From: Phycisphaerae bacterium
Lineage (GTDB): Bacteria > Planctomycetota > Phycisphaerae > SM23-33
Length of the DNA stretch: 64,000 nt
NCBI GenBank assembly: GCA_030745875.1
Contig: JASLNT010000118.1
Coordinates: 1 to 64,000 of the forward strand
Direction: 5' to 3'
This document shows, in pieces, positions 24,401-32,249 of this stretch. Position numbers and translations under genes: made by a program. The notes below the pieces were generated by a model that did not search any database, was not told where the DNA came from, and worked only from the letters and a program-made list of their open reading frames with translations. How positions within the stretch are numbered: the stretch's first letter is position 1; the number at the start of each line of letters is the position of its first letter.

Positions 24401-26116
24401 ATGACATTTGTCTGGCCGTGGATATTTCTGGTTTTGGCTCCTGTCGCAGCGGCGGCGTTGCTGGCGCTGTTTCGCCCGCGCAGAAACCTTGTCGTCGCGG
24501 GGTCGCTTTCTCTCTGGACCGAAGCGATCAACTCTGCGTCGGCGTCCAGTCTACGCAAGACACGCAGGACGAGCCTGGCGTGGTGGTTGTTGCTGGTCGG
24601 GGCGGTTCTGGCGGTCGGGGCGGGTTCTCGTCCGGTGTATTATTCTTCGAGTCCGGCTAGAAGCGTTGCGATAGTGCTGCATCCTTCCGCGGAGTTGGGC
24701 CGCGAGGGGCTGGCGGAAATGCGTCAGGCCGGTCAGCGTTTGTGCGAGCGTCTGGCGGCGGCGGATCGCGTGCAATTGCTGCTTCCTGAAATACTGGGCG
24801 GTGAAGGGCGATGGATATCTCCCGCAGAAGCGCATCAACTGCTTGCGGAGTTATCGCAACTGCCTGTTTCCGCCGTGCAACTTCCCACCGCCGAAGCCCA
24901 TCACGACGCGCAACACGTTTACCACCTTGCTCCCGCGTCGCTCGAGATCACCACCGGTCCGGATGTCAGCCGGATCGACATTCCCGCGCACCTTCCCGGC
25001 GTTACGATAGACGCCCTGGGAGCCGAGAGGACCGATTCGGGCAAACTGCAAGTGTTTGCAGCGCTGCGAAACGATGGGCAGCAACCGGTATCGGCCCGCT
25101 TGACGGTGACCGACGCCTTGGCTCCGGAGCGACTGTCGGGCGTGGTGAACGTTACGATCCGACCGGGATCCAGACAATCTGTAACCACAACGGTGGAGCC
25201 CGCCGATGCGCTGGCGGTTAGTGTCGGCGAGGCAGGCGCCTACCTGGTTCGCGTTGCGACAACGACCAGGGCGGTGGCGATTGTCGGAAAGGACGATCCG
25301 TATTTGCGGCGCCTGATTGAAGTGGATCGGATGCTGAAGCTGGTGACCGATCCCGACGCCGCGGAGATAGTGATTGCAAACGGACTGCCCGCTCCGCCTG
25401 GTAAGCCTGCCCTGGTGATCGCGCCGCCGCAGCCTCCTGCGCCATGGCGATCGGCTGAGCGTGAGACCTCTTCGATAATGCTGTCCGAGGCGGATGTGAC
25501 CGGCGACGATCCGCTGATGCGAGGAGTCGATCTGAGCGCCGCTGCAATTCGACGCGTGCGGGCCTGGGTAAGGGGCGATGTGCCCGCGGGCGGCGTGCTC
25601 ATCGGTTACAAGGGTTCCGTGCTGGCGGTTCGGACGGCCGATGACGCCGACGCCTCCCAACCGCGGAGGGTGTATCTGGCTTTTGATTTATCCGAGAACA
25701 ACTGCACGCTGGTGCGAACTGATGCGTACGTTGTGTTTTTGGCTAACGTGATGCGGTACCTGGCTCCGGGGGGAACGTCTGTTGAGCGATACGAGTATCG
25801 CACGCCACTCCAGGCCGGAGTCAATCCAGCCTGGAAACCGATTGTGCGCGACGAGAAGTTTGACGCTGGAGTTTTGCAGACCGCAGGGCTGACAGCCCCG
25901 GGCGTTTTTCGCGACGCCGGAGGGCGATTGCATGCGGTGAGCCTGGTTGGTTTGCGATCGACGGGAGTTTCAACACCGCCCGCACGGGCGGTTGCGGCGG
26001 CGACTTTACCGGAGGGGCGCCCGCTGACTCGGGGCGTGGAGTTGTGGTCGATTCTGCTGGCGGCGGCGGGGGCGTTCTGGCTGGCCGGATGGTCCGCCGC
26101 CGCCATCCGCGACTGA
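24401..26116 (+). CDS. BatA N-terminal-domain membrane protein
   Basis: A 571-residue protein. The N-terminus (WPWIFLVLAPVAAAALLALFRPRR, then a second helix WWLLLVGAVLAVGAGSRPVY) matches the aerotolerance-regulator/BatA N-terminal double-helix domain. A long extracytoplasmic region follows and the last helix (about 545-566) ends with a basic/acidic tail. The segment after the second helix, SVAIVLHPSAELG, sits where BatA has its von Willebrand A domain, but I see no DxSxS metal site, so it is a degenerate or non-canonical form. Planctomycetes carry many such proteins near MoxR ATPases; none is seen here. Function unknown. Confidence 0.65.
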   Translation: MTFVWPWIFLVLAPVAAAALLALFRPRRNLVVAGSLSLWTEAINSASASSLRKTRRTSLAWWLLLVGAVLAVGAGSRPVYYSSSPARSVAIVLHPSAELGREGLAEMRQAGQRLCERLAAADRVQLLLPEILGGEGRWISPAEAHQLLAELSQLPVSAVQLPTAEAHHDAQHVYHLAPASLEITTGPDVSRIDIPAHLPGVTIDALGAERTDSGKLQVFAALRNDGQQPVSARLTVTDALAPERLSGVVNVTIRPGSRQSVTTTVEPADALAVSVGEAGAYLVRVATTTRAVAIVGKDDPYLRRLIEVDRMLKLVTDPDAAEIVIANGLPAPPGKPALVIAPPQPPAPWRSAERETSSIMLSEADVTGDDPLMRGVDLSAAAIRRVRAWVRGDVPAGGVLIGYKGSVLAVRTADDADASQPRRVYLAFDLSENNCTLVRTDAYVVFLANVMRYLAPGGTSVERYEYRTPLQAGVNPAWKPIVRDEKFDAGVLQTAGLTAPGVFRDAGGRLHAVSLVGLRSTGVSTPPARAVAAATLPEGRPLTRGVELWSILLAAAGAFWLAGWSAAAIRD

Positions 26117-26209
26117 CCCAAAGCGAACCGATAAACACAATTGCTTGTCAAACGCCGAACTTCACGCTTAAACTGGTATGTGAGCAGGACGGATCCCAGG
26201 ACAAAAGGC

Positions 26210-27235
26210 ATGTCTGACTATCACAATGCGATGCTGTGGGAGGGCGGACAGGACCAGTGTGTCGAATGCAAACTCTGCGGGCACGCGTGCAAAATCCCGC
26301 CCGGGAAGTACGGAATGTGTCGAGTCCGCACGAACGTTGACGGACGGCTGGTGAGCACAAATTATGAAGCGGTGGTGGCGATGCACGTGGACCCCATCGA
26401 GAAGAAACCGCTGTTTCACTTCCTGCCCGGAACTCGCAGCCTCTCGATAGCCGCCCCCGGATGCAACTTCCAGTGCGACTTCTGCCAGAACTGGCGAATA
26501 TCGCAATCGCCGCGAAACGATCCCAATCTAGCTGGCGAGGCGATCGACCCCGAGCAGATACTGGCCGCCGCCCTGGGGCACGATTGTTCGTCGATAAGCT
26601 ACACCTACACCGAACCGACGGTCTTCTTCGAATTGGCGTACGACACCGCACGATTGGCGCATCCGGCGGGTGTTCGAAACTGCTTCGTGTCGAACGGATT
26701 CATGACCCCCCAGGCTGTCGCCGTGATCGCGCCGTATCTCGACGCGATAAACGTTGACCTCAAGAGCTTTCGCGAGGAGACATACCGTCGCGTCATGAAG
26801 GCGAGCCTCGCGCCCGTGCTTGATTGTCTCCGGGCGATAGTTGACGAGGGCATCTGGTTGGAGGTTACTACGCTTATTGTTCCCGGTATGAACGACTCGG
26901 CGCAGGAGTTGGGCGATATCGCGCAGTTTATCGCATCCAATCTCGGCGTGAACGTACCGTGGCATGTAAGCCGCTTCCACGGTGACTACAACATGCACGA
27001 CGCACCGTCAACACCGCTTGCGACGCTCGAAACCGCGTGTCAGCAGGGTTCGGCGGCGGGGCTGAAGTACATCTACTGCGGAAATGTGCACGACGGACGG
27101 GGCGAGAGCACATACTGCAACGCTTGTGGGGCGATGGTTATCGAGAGAATTGGTTTCTCTGTGGGCGGGATGCACCTGCAGAACGGGGCCTGCGAGAAGT
27201 GCGGAGAGCAGATCGACGGTATCTGGGCTCCGTAG
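26210..27235 (+). CDS. amrS: AmrS-type radical SAM enzyme (AmmeMemoRadiSam family)
   Basis: A 341-residue radical SAM protein. The [4Fe-4S] cluster motif CNFQCDFC is at Cys85, Cys89 and Cys92 (CxxxCxxC). An N-terminal Cys cluster (CVECKLCGHACKI...GMC) precedes it, and a C-terminal zinc-ribbon-like pair (YCNACG...CEKCG) follows, both typical of AmrS. The ATG at 26210 is chosen for the family start and CAGGA 8 nt upstream. Usual partners AmrA and Memo are not adjacent, so its substrate is unknown. PflA-type activating enzymes are relatives, but the Cys-rich N-terminus favours AmrS. Confidence 0.88.
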   Translation: MSDYHNAMLWEGGQDQCVECKLCGHACKIPPGKYGMCRVRTNVDGRLVSTNYEAVVAMHVDPIEKKPLFHFLPGTRSLSIAAPGCNFQCDFCQNWRISQSPRNDPNLAGEAIDPEQILAAALGHDCSSISYTYTEPTVFFELAYDTARLAHPAGVRNCFVSNGFMTPQAVAVIAPYLDAINVDLKSFREETYRRVMKASLAPVLDCLRAIVDEGIWLEVTTLIVPGMNDSAQELGDIAQFIASNLGVNVPWHVSRFHGDYNMHDAPSTPLATLETACQQGSAAGLKYIYCGNVHDGRGESTYCNACGAMVIERIGFSVGGMHLQNGACEKCGEQIDGIWAP

Positions 27236-27266
27236 ATTTTGAGGGCGCCCCCGCGCCCGATCAGGG

Positions 27267-27320
27267 CGCAGCACGGCGGCGCCGCAATGGTTAGACCACC
27301 AGCGGCGCCGCCGTGCTGCG
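27267..27320. terminator. Strong 19-bp inverted repeat, likely bidirectional terminator
   Basis: Arms 27267-27285 and 27302-27320 are perfect 19-bp complements, very GC-rich, around a 16-nt loop that itself can pair TGGT with ACCA. It lies between the 3' end of amrS and the 3' end of the small minus-strand gene, where a shared terminator is expected. A T-run is missing on both sides, so it may instead be an extragenic repeat or an mRNA 3'-end stabiliser. Confidence 0.55.
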
Positions 27321-27377
27321 TATTCGTCACGCCGACAACATCAATCGGACAAAAGGCCCGGGCGATGCTGTGAGTAA

Positions 27378-27455
27378 TTACTTCTTCTTGCGACGATTGC
27401 GTCGCTCGCGACGTTTTTTGGAACCGATTTTTCTTCTGCGTCTTGGCTTACTCAT
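27378..27455 (-). CDS. 25-residue Arg/Lys-rich peptide, probable small ribosomal protein (AURKAIP1/COX24, bS22-like)
   Basis: The frame starts with ATG at 27455 and stops with TAA at 27378. It encodes MSKPRRRRKIG, then a Ser-Lys-Lys stretch and an Arg/Asn-rich end RRNRRKKK. 17 of 25 residues are Lys or Arg and there is one Glu. GAGG lies 5 nt upstream of the ATG. The pattern (basic run, K-I, S-K-K-R-R, R-N-R, K-K-K) resembles the AURKAIP1/COX24-domain peptides (mS38/bS22 relatives) that bind the small ribosomal subunit; this resemblance is from memory and unaligned. Basic codon use is mixed (AGA, CGC, CGT, CGA). It stands alone, divergent from uvrB. Confidence 0.62.
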   Translation of the reverse strand: MSKPRRRRKIGSKKRRERRNRRKKK

Positions 27456-27676
27456 TACAACCTCAAATATTAACCACGATCATATCGGCCCGGCCGATAC
27501 GTACATTACACGTTAACCCGCCCGATTGCGGATAAAAATGATATCACATCGCAACCCGCATTGCCAGCAATATTTGACGGATAACCGTCCGGTTTCGATA
27601 TCTATTGTACCCCGCCGCCTCAGGGCGGTACAATGAGGAACTTGCACCTGATCGGAGATCGTTGAACGAGCAAACG

Positions 27677-29665
27677 ATGGGCGACCTGAAAGTAATATCG
27701 GAAATGACCCCCAGCGGCGATCAGCCCGAGGCGATCGAACGCCTCGTTCGCAACTTCCGCCAGGGGCAAAAGCGAAACGTGCTGCTGGGCGTCACCGGAT
27801 CGGGCAAGACGTTCACTATGGCGCACGTAATCGAGAAACTCCAGCTTCCAACGCTGGTGATCAGCCATAACAAGACGCTGGCCGCTCAACTCTACGAAGA
27901 GTTCAAATCGCTCTTTCCCGAAAACGCCGTCGAGTACTTCGTTAGTTACTACGACTACTATCAGCCCGAAGCCTATATCGCCGCACGCGATATCTACATC
28001 GAGAAAGACGCATCCCGCAACGACGACCTCGAACGCCTGCGTTTGTCGACCACCACAAGCCTTTCGCATCGCAAGGACGTTGTGATTGTCGCCAGCGTGT
28101 CGTGCATTTTCGGTTTGGGCAGCCCGGATGAGTACAAGAAGATGGTTGTCGCCCTGTCGGTGGGGCAGGACATCGAGAGGCATGAATTGCTCAGGCGTCT
28201 GGTTAACCTGCACTACAAGCGAAACGACGTTGCGTTCGAGCGGGGCACGTTTCGCGTGCGGGGCGATACGGTCGATATCTATCCGGCATACGAGCAGTTT
28301 GGATATCAGATCGAACTGTTCGGCGAGACAGTAGAGAAGATCAGGCTGATTCATCCGACCACCGGAGACGAGCTTTCGGTTACCGAAAAGGCGTTCATAT
28401 TCCCAGCCGTTCACTACATCGCCGAAGACGACACTATCGAGCGCGCCGTCGTCGGGATAAAGGAGGACCTTGAGAATCGCCTGATCGCGCTGCGCAACGA
28501 GGGCAAGCTGCTCGAGGCCCAGCGGCTGGCCGCACGCACGCGTTACGATATCGAGATGATGCTGGAGACCGGCGCGTGTCAGGGCATTGAGAACTACTCG
28601 CGATATCTCGACGGTCGCCGGTCCGGAGACAAACCGTATACGCTGCTGGATTACTTCGGTGATGAGTTCCTATTGATGATCGACGAATCTCACGTGACCA
28701 TTCCGCAGATCAGGGCGATGTTCAACGGCGATCGAAGCCGCAAGCAAGTGCTCGTGGACCACGGGTTCCGCCTGCCCAGTGCGATGGACAACCGTCCCCT
28801 GAGATTCGAGGAGTTCGAGGAGTTGTGGCAGGGGGTGACGTTTGTTTCGGCGACTCCGGCTCCGTACGAATTGGAGTTGTGCGGCGGAGAGGTTGTCGAG
28901 CAGATTATCCGACCGACCGGTCTGGTCGATCCGATAGTGGAGGTGCGTCCGGCCAGCGGGCAGGTGGACGATCTGTTGAAAGAAATATCCGGTCGCGTCG
29001 AGGTTGGCGAGCGCACCCTGATCACCACGCTGACCAAGCGCCTGTCTGAGGATCTCAGCGAGTACATCAAGGCCGAGGGCTTCAAGTGCTGCTATCTTCA
29101 CAGCGAGGTCAAGACCATCGAGCGTGTCGAGATACTTCGAGATCTTCGCTCGGGAACGTTTGACGTGCTGGTCGGCGTGAATCTGCTGCGTGAGGGGTTG
29201 GACCTTCCGGAGGTGTCGCTTGTGGCGATTCTCGACGCGGATAAGCAGGGCTTCCTCCGCTCGGCGACGAGTCTGATCCAGACCATCGGGCGATGCGCCC
29301 GAAACGTTAACGCTCGCGTGTTGTTGTATGGCGATCGCGTTAGCGAGGCTATGCAGAAAGCTATCGACGAAACCGAGCGGCGGCGTGTGGTCCAGGAAGC
29401 CTATAACATCGAACACAACATTACTCCCGAGACAATTCGCAAGGCGATCACCGTAACGCTCACCGAAGAGGCCCAGGCCCGCGAGATAGCCCGCCAGGCC
29501 ATCCACGCAACCGAGAACGAATACGATCGCGTCGAATTGATCGCCGAACTGGAGCGCGAGATGCTCCGTGCGGCTGAAGATCTGGAATTTGAACGCGCCG
29601 CTCGCCTCCGCGATGAAATCGCCGAACTGAAAGCCGCCGACGAAACCACTTCCGCCGACGAATAA
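27677..29665 (+). CDS. uvrB: Excinuclease ABC subunit B
   Basis: A 662-residue UvrB, the usual length. Walker A is GVTGSGKT (residues 38-45). The beta-hairpin that probes damage is YYDYYQPEAYI, the helicase motif is DESHVTIPQ, and conserved GVNLLREGLDLPEVSLVAILDADKQGFLRS is followed by QTIGRCARN. The C-terminal UVR motif (LEREMLRAAEDLEFERAARLRDEI) binds UvrC. UvrB loads from UvrA onto damaged DNA and directs UvrC incision. I start at the ATG at 27677 (MGDLKVISEMTPSGDQPEAI); the frame is open upstream, with a weak TTG at 27662 possible. Confidence 0.97.
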   Translation: MGDLKVISEMTPSGDQPEAIERLVRNFRQGQKRNVLLGVTGSGKTFTMAHVIEKLQLPTLVISHNKTLAAQLYEEFKSLFPENAVEYFVSYYDYYQPEAYIAARDIYIEKDASRNDDLERLRLSTTTSLSHRKDVVIVASVSCIFGLGSPDEYKKMVVALSVGQDIERHELLRRLVNLHYKRNDVAFERGTFRVRGDTVDIYPAYEQFGYQIELFGETVEKIRLIHPTTGDELSVTEKAFIFPAVHYIAEDDTIERAVVGIKEDLENRLIALRNEGKLLEAQRLAARTRYDIEMMLETGACQGIENYSRYLDGRRSGDKPYTLLDYFGDEFLLMIDESHVTIPQIRAMFNGDRSRKQVLVDHGFRLPSAMDNRPLRFEEFEELWQGVTFVSATPAPYELELCGGEVVEQIIRPTGLVDPIVEVRPASGQVDDLLKEISGRVEVGERTLITTLTKRLSEDLSEYIKAEGFKCCYLHSEVKTIERVEILRDLRSGTFDVLVGVNLLREGLDLPEVSLVAILDADKQGFLRSATSLIQTIGRCARNVNARVLLYGDRVSEAMQKAIDETERRRVVQEAYNIEHNITPETIRKAITVTLTEEAQAREIARQAIHATENEYDRVELIAELEREMLRAAEDLEFERAARLRDEIAELKAADETTSADE

Positions 29666-29677
29666 GCCCCCCCGGAT

Positions 29678-30895
29678 TCAACTGACGAACAGGTCCAGAG
29701 GTTTGAACTCGGACCCAACCGCGGGCTTGCTGTCCAAACCCAGCCAGCCGGTCAACACCGTAGCGTAAATTCGCCTGAAGTCGGTGTGATGCCTCAGGGC
29801 GTCGTTGTCAAGATCGGCCAGGGACGGATGCTTGCCGACCAGGCCCGCGCGGACCTTTGAGCCCATAAGAAACACCGGCGCCGCATTGCCGTGCCCCGTG
29901 CCCCGGCGTCCGTTTTCGGTGAGTGTGCGACCGAATTCGGAGAGTGTCATGAGTGCTACGCGATCGAGGCGTTTTCGTGCGGTCAGGTCCTCCACAAACG
30001 CCGTCAGGCAGGCTGACAGGTGCCCGAGCAGGGCGGCGTGGTTGTCGCGCTGAATGGCGTGGTTGTCGAACCCGCCGATTCCCCCTCCGCCAAGTTCCGT
30101 GAAGAAGATTCGGACGCCTATCTCTGCGTCTATGAGTTCAGCGACCGTCTTCAGTTGCGGGCCGAGACCTTGTTTGGGGTATCGTCCGATCCCGGTGGAT
30201 TGGGCGAGCACTGTCTTGATCTGGCGACTGGTTGCGCGAGCCGCGTTGTCAGCGCTGTGTGCGTGATTTAGCAGCGGATTGTCGCTCTTGGACGATTTGC
30301 TTTTGGGCGTCGTCTTGCGAAGGGTCAACTGGCGGGCGGAGTTGATGGACGGTGCGATTGCGTCTTGTGCGGCCAGGGCGAAAGGTTGCGCGATCGGGCC
30401 TACGAACACGCCCGGCGCGCGTGCCTGATCTTTGCGGGCCATGCTGTCGATCGTTCGCCCGACCCAACCGGTGGGGCACTTCGATGCTCCGGGTCTGGCG
30501 GTGTGCCAGTTTCTCATCGCTCCGGGATGGGACCGGTCCGAACCGGGGCAACCGACGCCCTGGACGACAGCAAGTTGTCCGGATTTGAGCAGTCGCGAGA
30601 AGCCTTCCAGCTTCGGGTGGAATCCAACGTAATCATCGATTCTCAGGACGTCCTTCTTGCGAAGTCGCAGCGTGGTGCGTTTCCGGCCGTAGACGTCGTC
30701 GGCGTAGGGGACCACGGTGTTCAAACCGTCATTGCCTCCGGAAAGCTGCACGATCACCAGCACGCGATTGCTTCGGTTGTGGGGCCTGGCGGCGAGTGCG
30801 GAGCGGGTCAGGACTGTCGGTATCGCACCGCCAAGCGACAGCAAAGCCGGGGTCCCGATTGCGGATATTAAGAAGTCGCGGCGTGATTGGGCCAT
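29678..30895 (-). CDS. DUF1501 Tat-exported protein
   Basis: 405 residues from the ATG at 30895, which has GGAG 7 nt upstream and opens with the twin-arginine signal SRRDFL followed by a hydrophobic stretch ending AxA. The body has RVLVIVQLSGGNDGLNTVVPY near the N-terminus, GVGCPGSDRSHPGAMRNWHTA in the middle, and LMTLSEFGRTLTENGRRGTGHG, all hallmarks of the DUF1501 family, which has an alkaline-phosphatase/sulfatase-like fold. Function is unproven, but it almost always pairs with DUF1800, as here (16 nt upstream on the same strand). Abundant in planctomycetes. Confidence 0.92.
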   Translation of the reverse strand: MAQSRRDFLISAIGTPALLSLGGAIPTVLTRSALAARPHNRSNRVLVIVQLSGGNDGLNTVVPYADDVYGRKRTTLRLRKKDVLRIDDYVGFHPKLEGFSRLLKSGQLAVVQGVGCPGSDRSHPGAMRNWHTARPGASKCPTGWVGRTIDSMARKDQARAPGVFVGPIAQPFALAAQDAIAPSINSARQLTLRKTTPKSKSSKSDNPLLNHAHSADNAARATSRQIKTVLAQSTGIGRYPKQGLGPQLKTVAELIDAEIGVRIFFTELGGGGIGGFDNHAIQRDNHAALLGHLSACLTAFVEDLTARKRLDRVALMTLSEFGRTLTENGRRGTGHGNAAPVFLMGSKVRAGLVGKHPSLADLDNDALRHHTDFRRIYATVLTGWLGLDSKPAVGSEFKPLDLFVS

Positions 30896-30911
30896 ATCTA
30901 TTCTCCAGGAG

Positions 30912-32249
30912 TCATGCCAACTGGAACTCCGGGCTGGTGACCAGGGCGTATGTGAAGTTTCGCAGGTGATCGGACGGGGCGCCGTCGGGCGGTTGGAGTT
31001 TCCACAACCTTTCAAACGCAGCATCGTCATGTCCGCCCAGCAGCCCGCCCAGGAAGCGTCCAGCCGCTTTGGAGTCAGTGTGACCGTGTTGTTTCGACAC
31101 CGAGGCCGGGTCACACTTCCCGCCATAGGGCCCCGAGGCGGACAGCAGCGCTGCGGCTAGGTTGCTGCGCCCGATCACTGTCGCCTGGTTAAGCCAGTAT
31201 CTCCCGCCGGTCCATCCGTTCGGCGTGGGGGGATAGTACAAGTTCTCGCCCAAGGCCGCCAGATCCGCTGCGAGTCTGGTTGTCGGAGCCAAAGCCTCCA
31301 AGCTCCGAATCACGCCGACAGCGAACTCGACCGGACGCTTGACTCGACGCAGACGCACAGCGTCAGAAAAGAACAGATTGCTCCGAAGCATGGTCTCCAC
31401 GACTCGCCCCACGTCGAAGTCTCGCGCAAATGACTTCACCAGCGGAGCCAGCAGGGCGTTGTCGGGCTCGTCGGCCTCGCTGATGAACCAGCGAAAGAGC
31501 TTTCGAACGATGTTCGACGCGGTCGCCGGATGGCGGGCTGCGATGCTTACAACGTCGTCGTATTTGAACTTGTCCGTTTTACCGAGAACTGTCTTGTCGC
31601 CCTGGTCGTGTTCCTGGGCGAAGTAGCGTCTTTGGTTCCGCAGCACGAACCATCCGGTCATCGCCCGGGCGGTTTGTCGTATGTCTTCTTGTGAGCATGC
31701 CTCCGGACCGACGGTGTAGCGAGTGAGCAACTGGCGTGCGAATGTTGTGTCCGGTCGGGCTTTTCGATTCGCCTTGGCTCCGAGCGACAGGAGGGTTGCG
31801 GTGTCTGTTGCGACAGCGGCCAGCAGTACGGGGAATCGTCCCATGGCGTGGGTTCTAAGCTTCGCGACGTGCTCTCGTATCATCGCCCCTTTCCCCAGGC
31901 CCGCTGCGCTGACGGCGAAGAAATCATGCCAGAAAAGCGTCATTTTCTCCAATAGCGGGTCGGGCGTCAGGATCATCCGCCTCAGCCACCACGCCCGCAG
32001 CGTCTGGGGAGAGTCCACCGCCCGGGCGTACTGGTCGCACGTTCGGTTGAAACCCGCCGCGTCCGCTTTGGGTCCCAGCAGGATATCCACCGTCTTCTGC
32101 GGACCAGCCTTCAGGGACTGCTGCAACTGCTCCCATGTCGCCCCGAATCCCGCTCGGCGCCATAGATGCGCCGCCCCGTTCAGATTCCACGGGCATCGAT
32201 CCGACGGCTCGTATCGGCGCCATGGACTGGTTTCAGTCGCGCCAGCCAT
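30912..32249 (-). CDS. DUF1800 family protein
   Basis: A 445-residue protein. The opening AHLWRRAGFGATWEQLQQ, the segment RAWWLRRMILTPDPLLEKMTLFWHDFFAVS and GWTGGRYWLN near the C-terminus are the usual DUF1800 signatures. It lacks an obvious signal peptide. Its ATG overlaps the stop of the upstream gene by one base (TAATG), with AGGGAG in the upstream coding end, so translation is probably coupled. The DUF1800/DUF1501 pair is conserved in many bacteria, with proposed export or envelope roles but no proven activity. Confidence 0.92.
   Translation of the reverse strand: MAGATETSPWRRYEPSDRCPWNLNGAAHLWRRAGFGATWEQLQQSLKAGPQKTVDILLGPKADAAGFNRTCDQYARAVDSPQTLRAWWLRRMILTPDPLLEKMTLFWHDFFAVSAAGLGKGAMIREHVAKLRTHAMGRFPVLLAAVATDTATLLSLGAKANRKARPDTTFARQLLTRYTVGPEACSQEDIRQTARAMTGWFVLRNQRRYFAQEHDQGDKTVLGKTDKFKYDDVVSIAARHPATASNIVRKLFRWFISEADEPDNALLAPLVKSFARDFDVGRVVETMLRSNLFFSDAVRLRRVKRPVEFAVGVIRSLEALAPTTRLAADLAALGENLYYPPTPNGWTGGRYWLNQATVIGRSNLAAALLSASGPYGGKCDPASVSKQHGHTDSKAAGRFLGGLLGGHDDAAFERLWKLQPPDGAPSDHLRNFTYALVTSPEFQLA

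Noticed and set aside
26141..26209. Upstream extension of amrS
   Set aside because: Open frame but family start MSDYHNAMLWE at 26210 has a better ribosome-binding site; the added residues are not conserved-looking.
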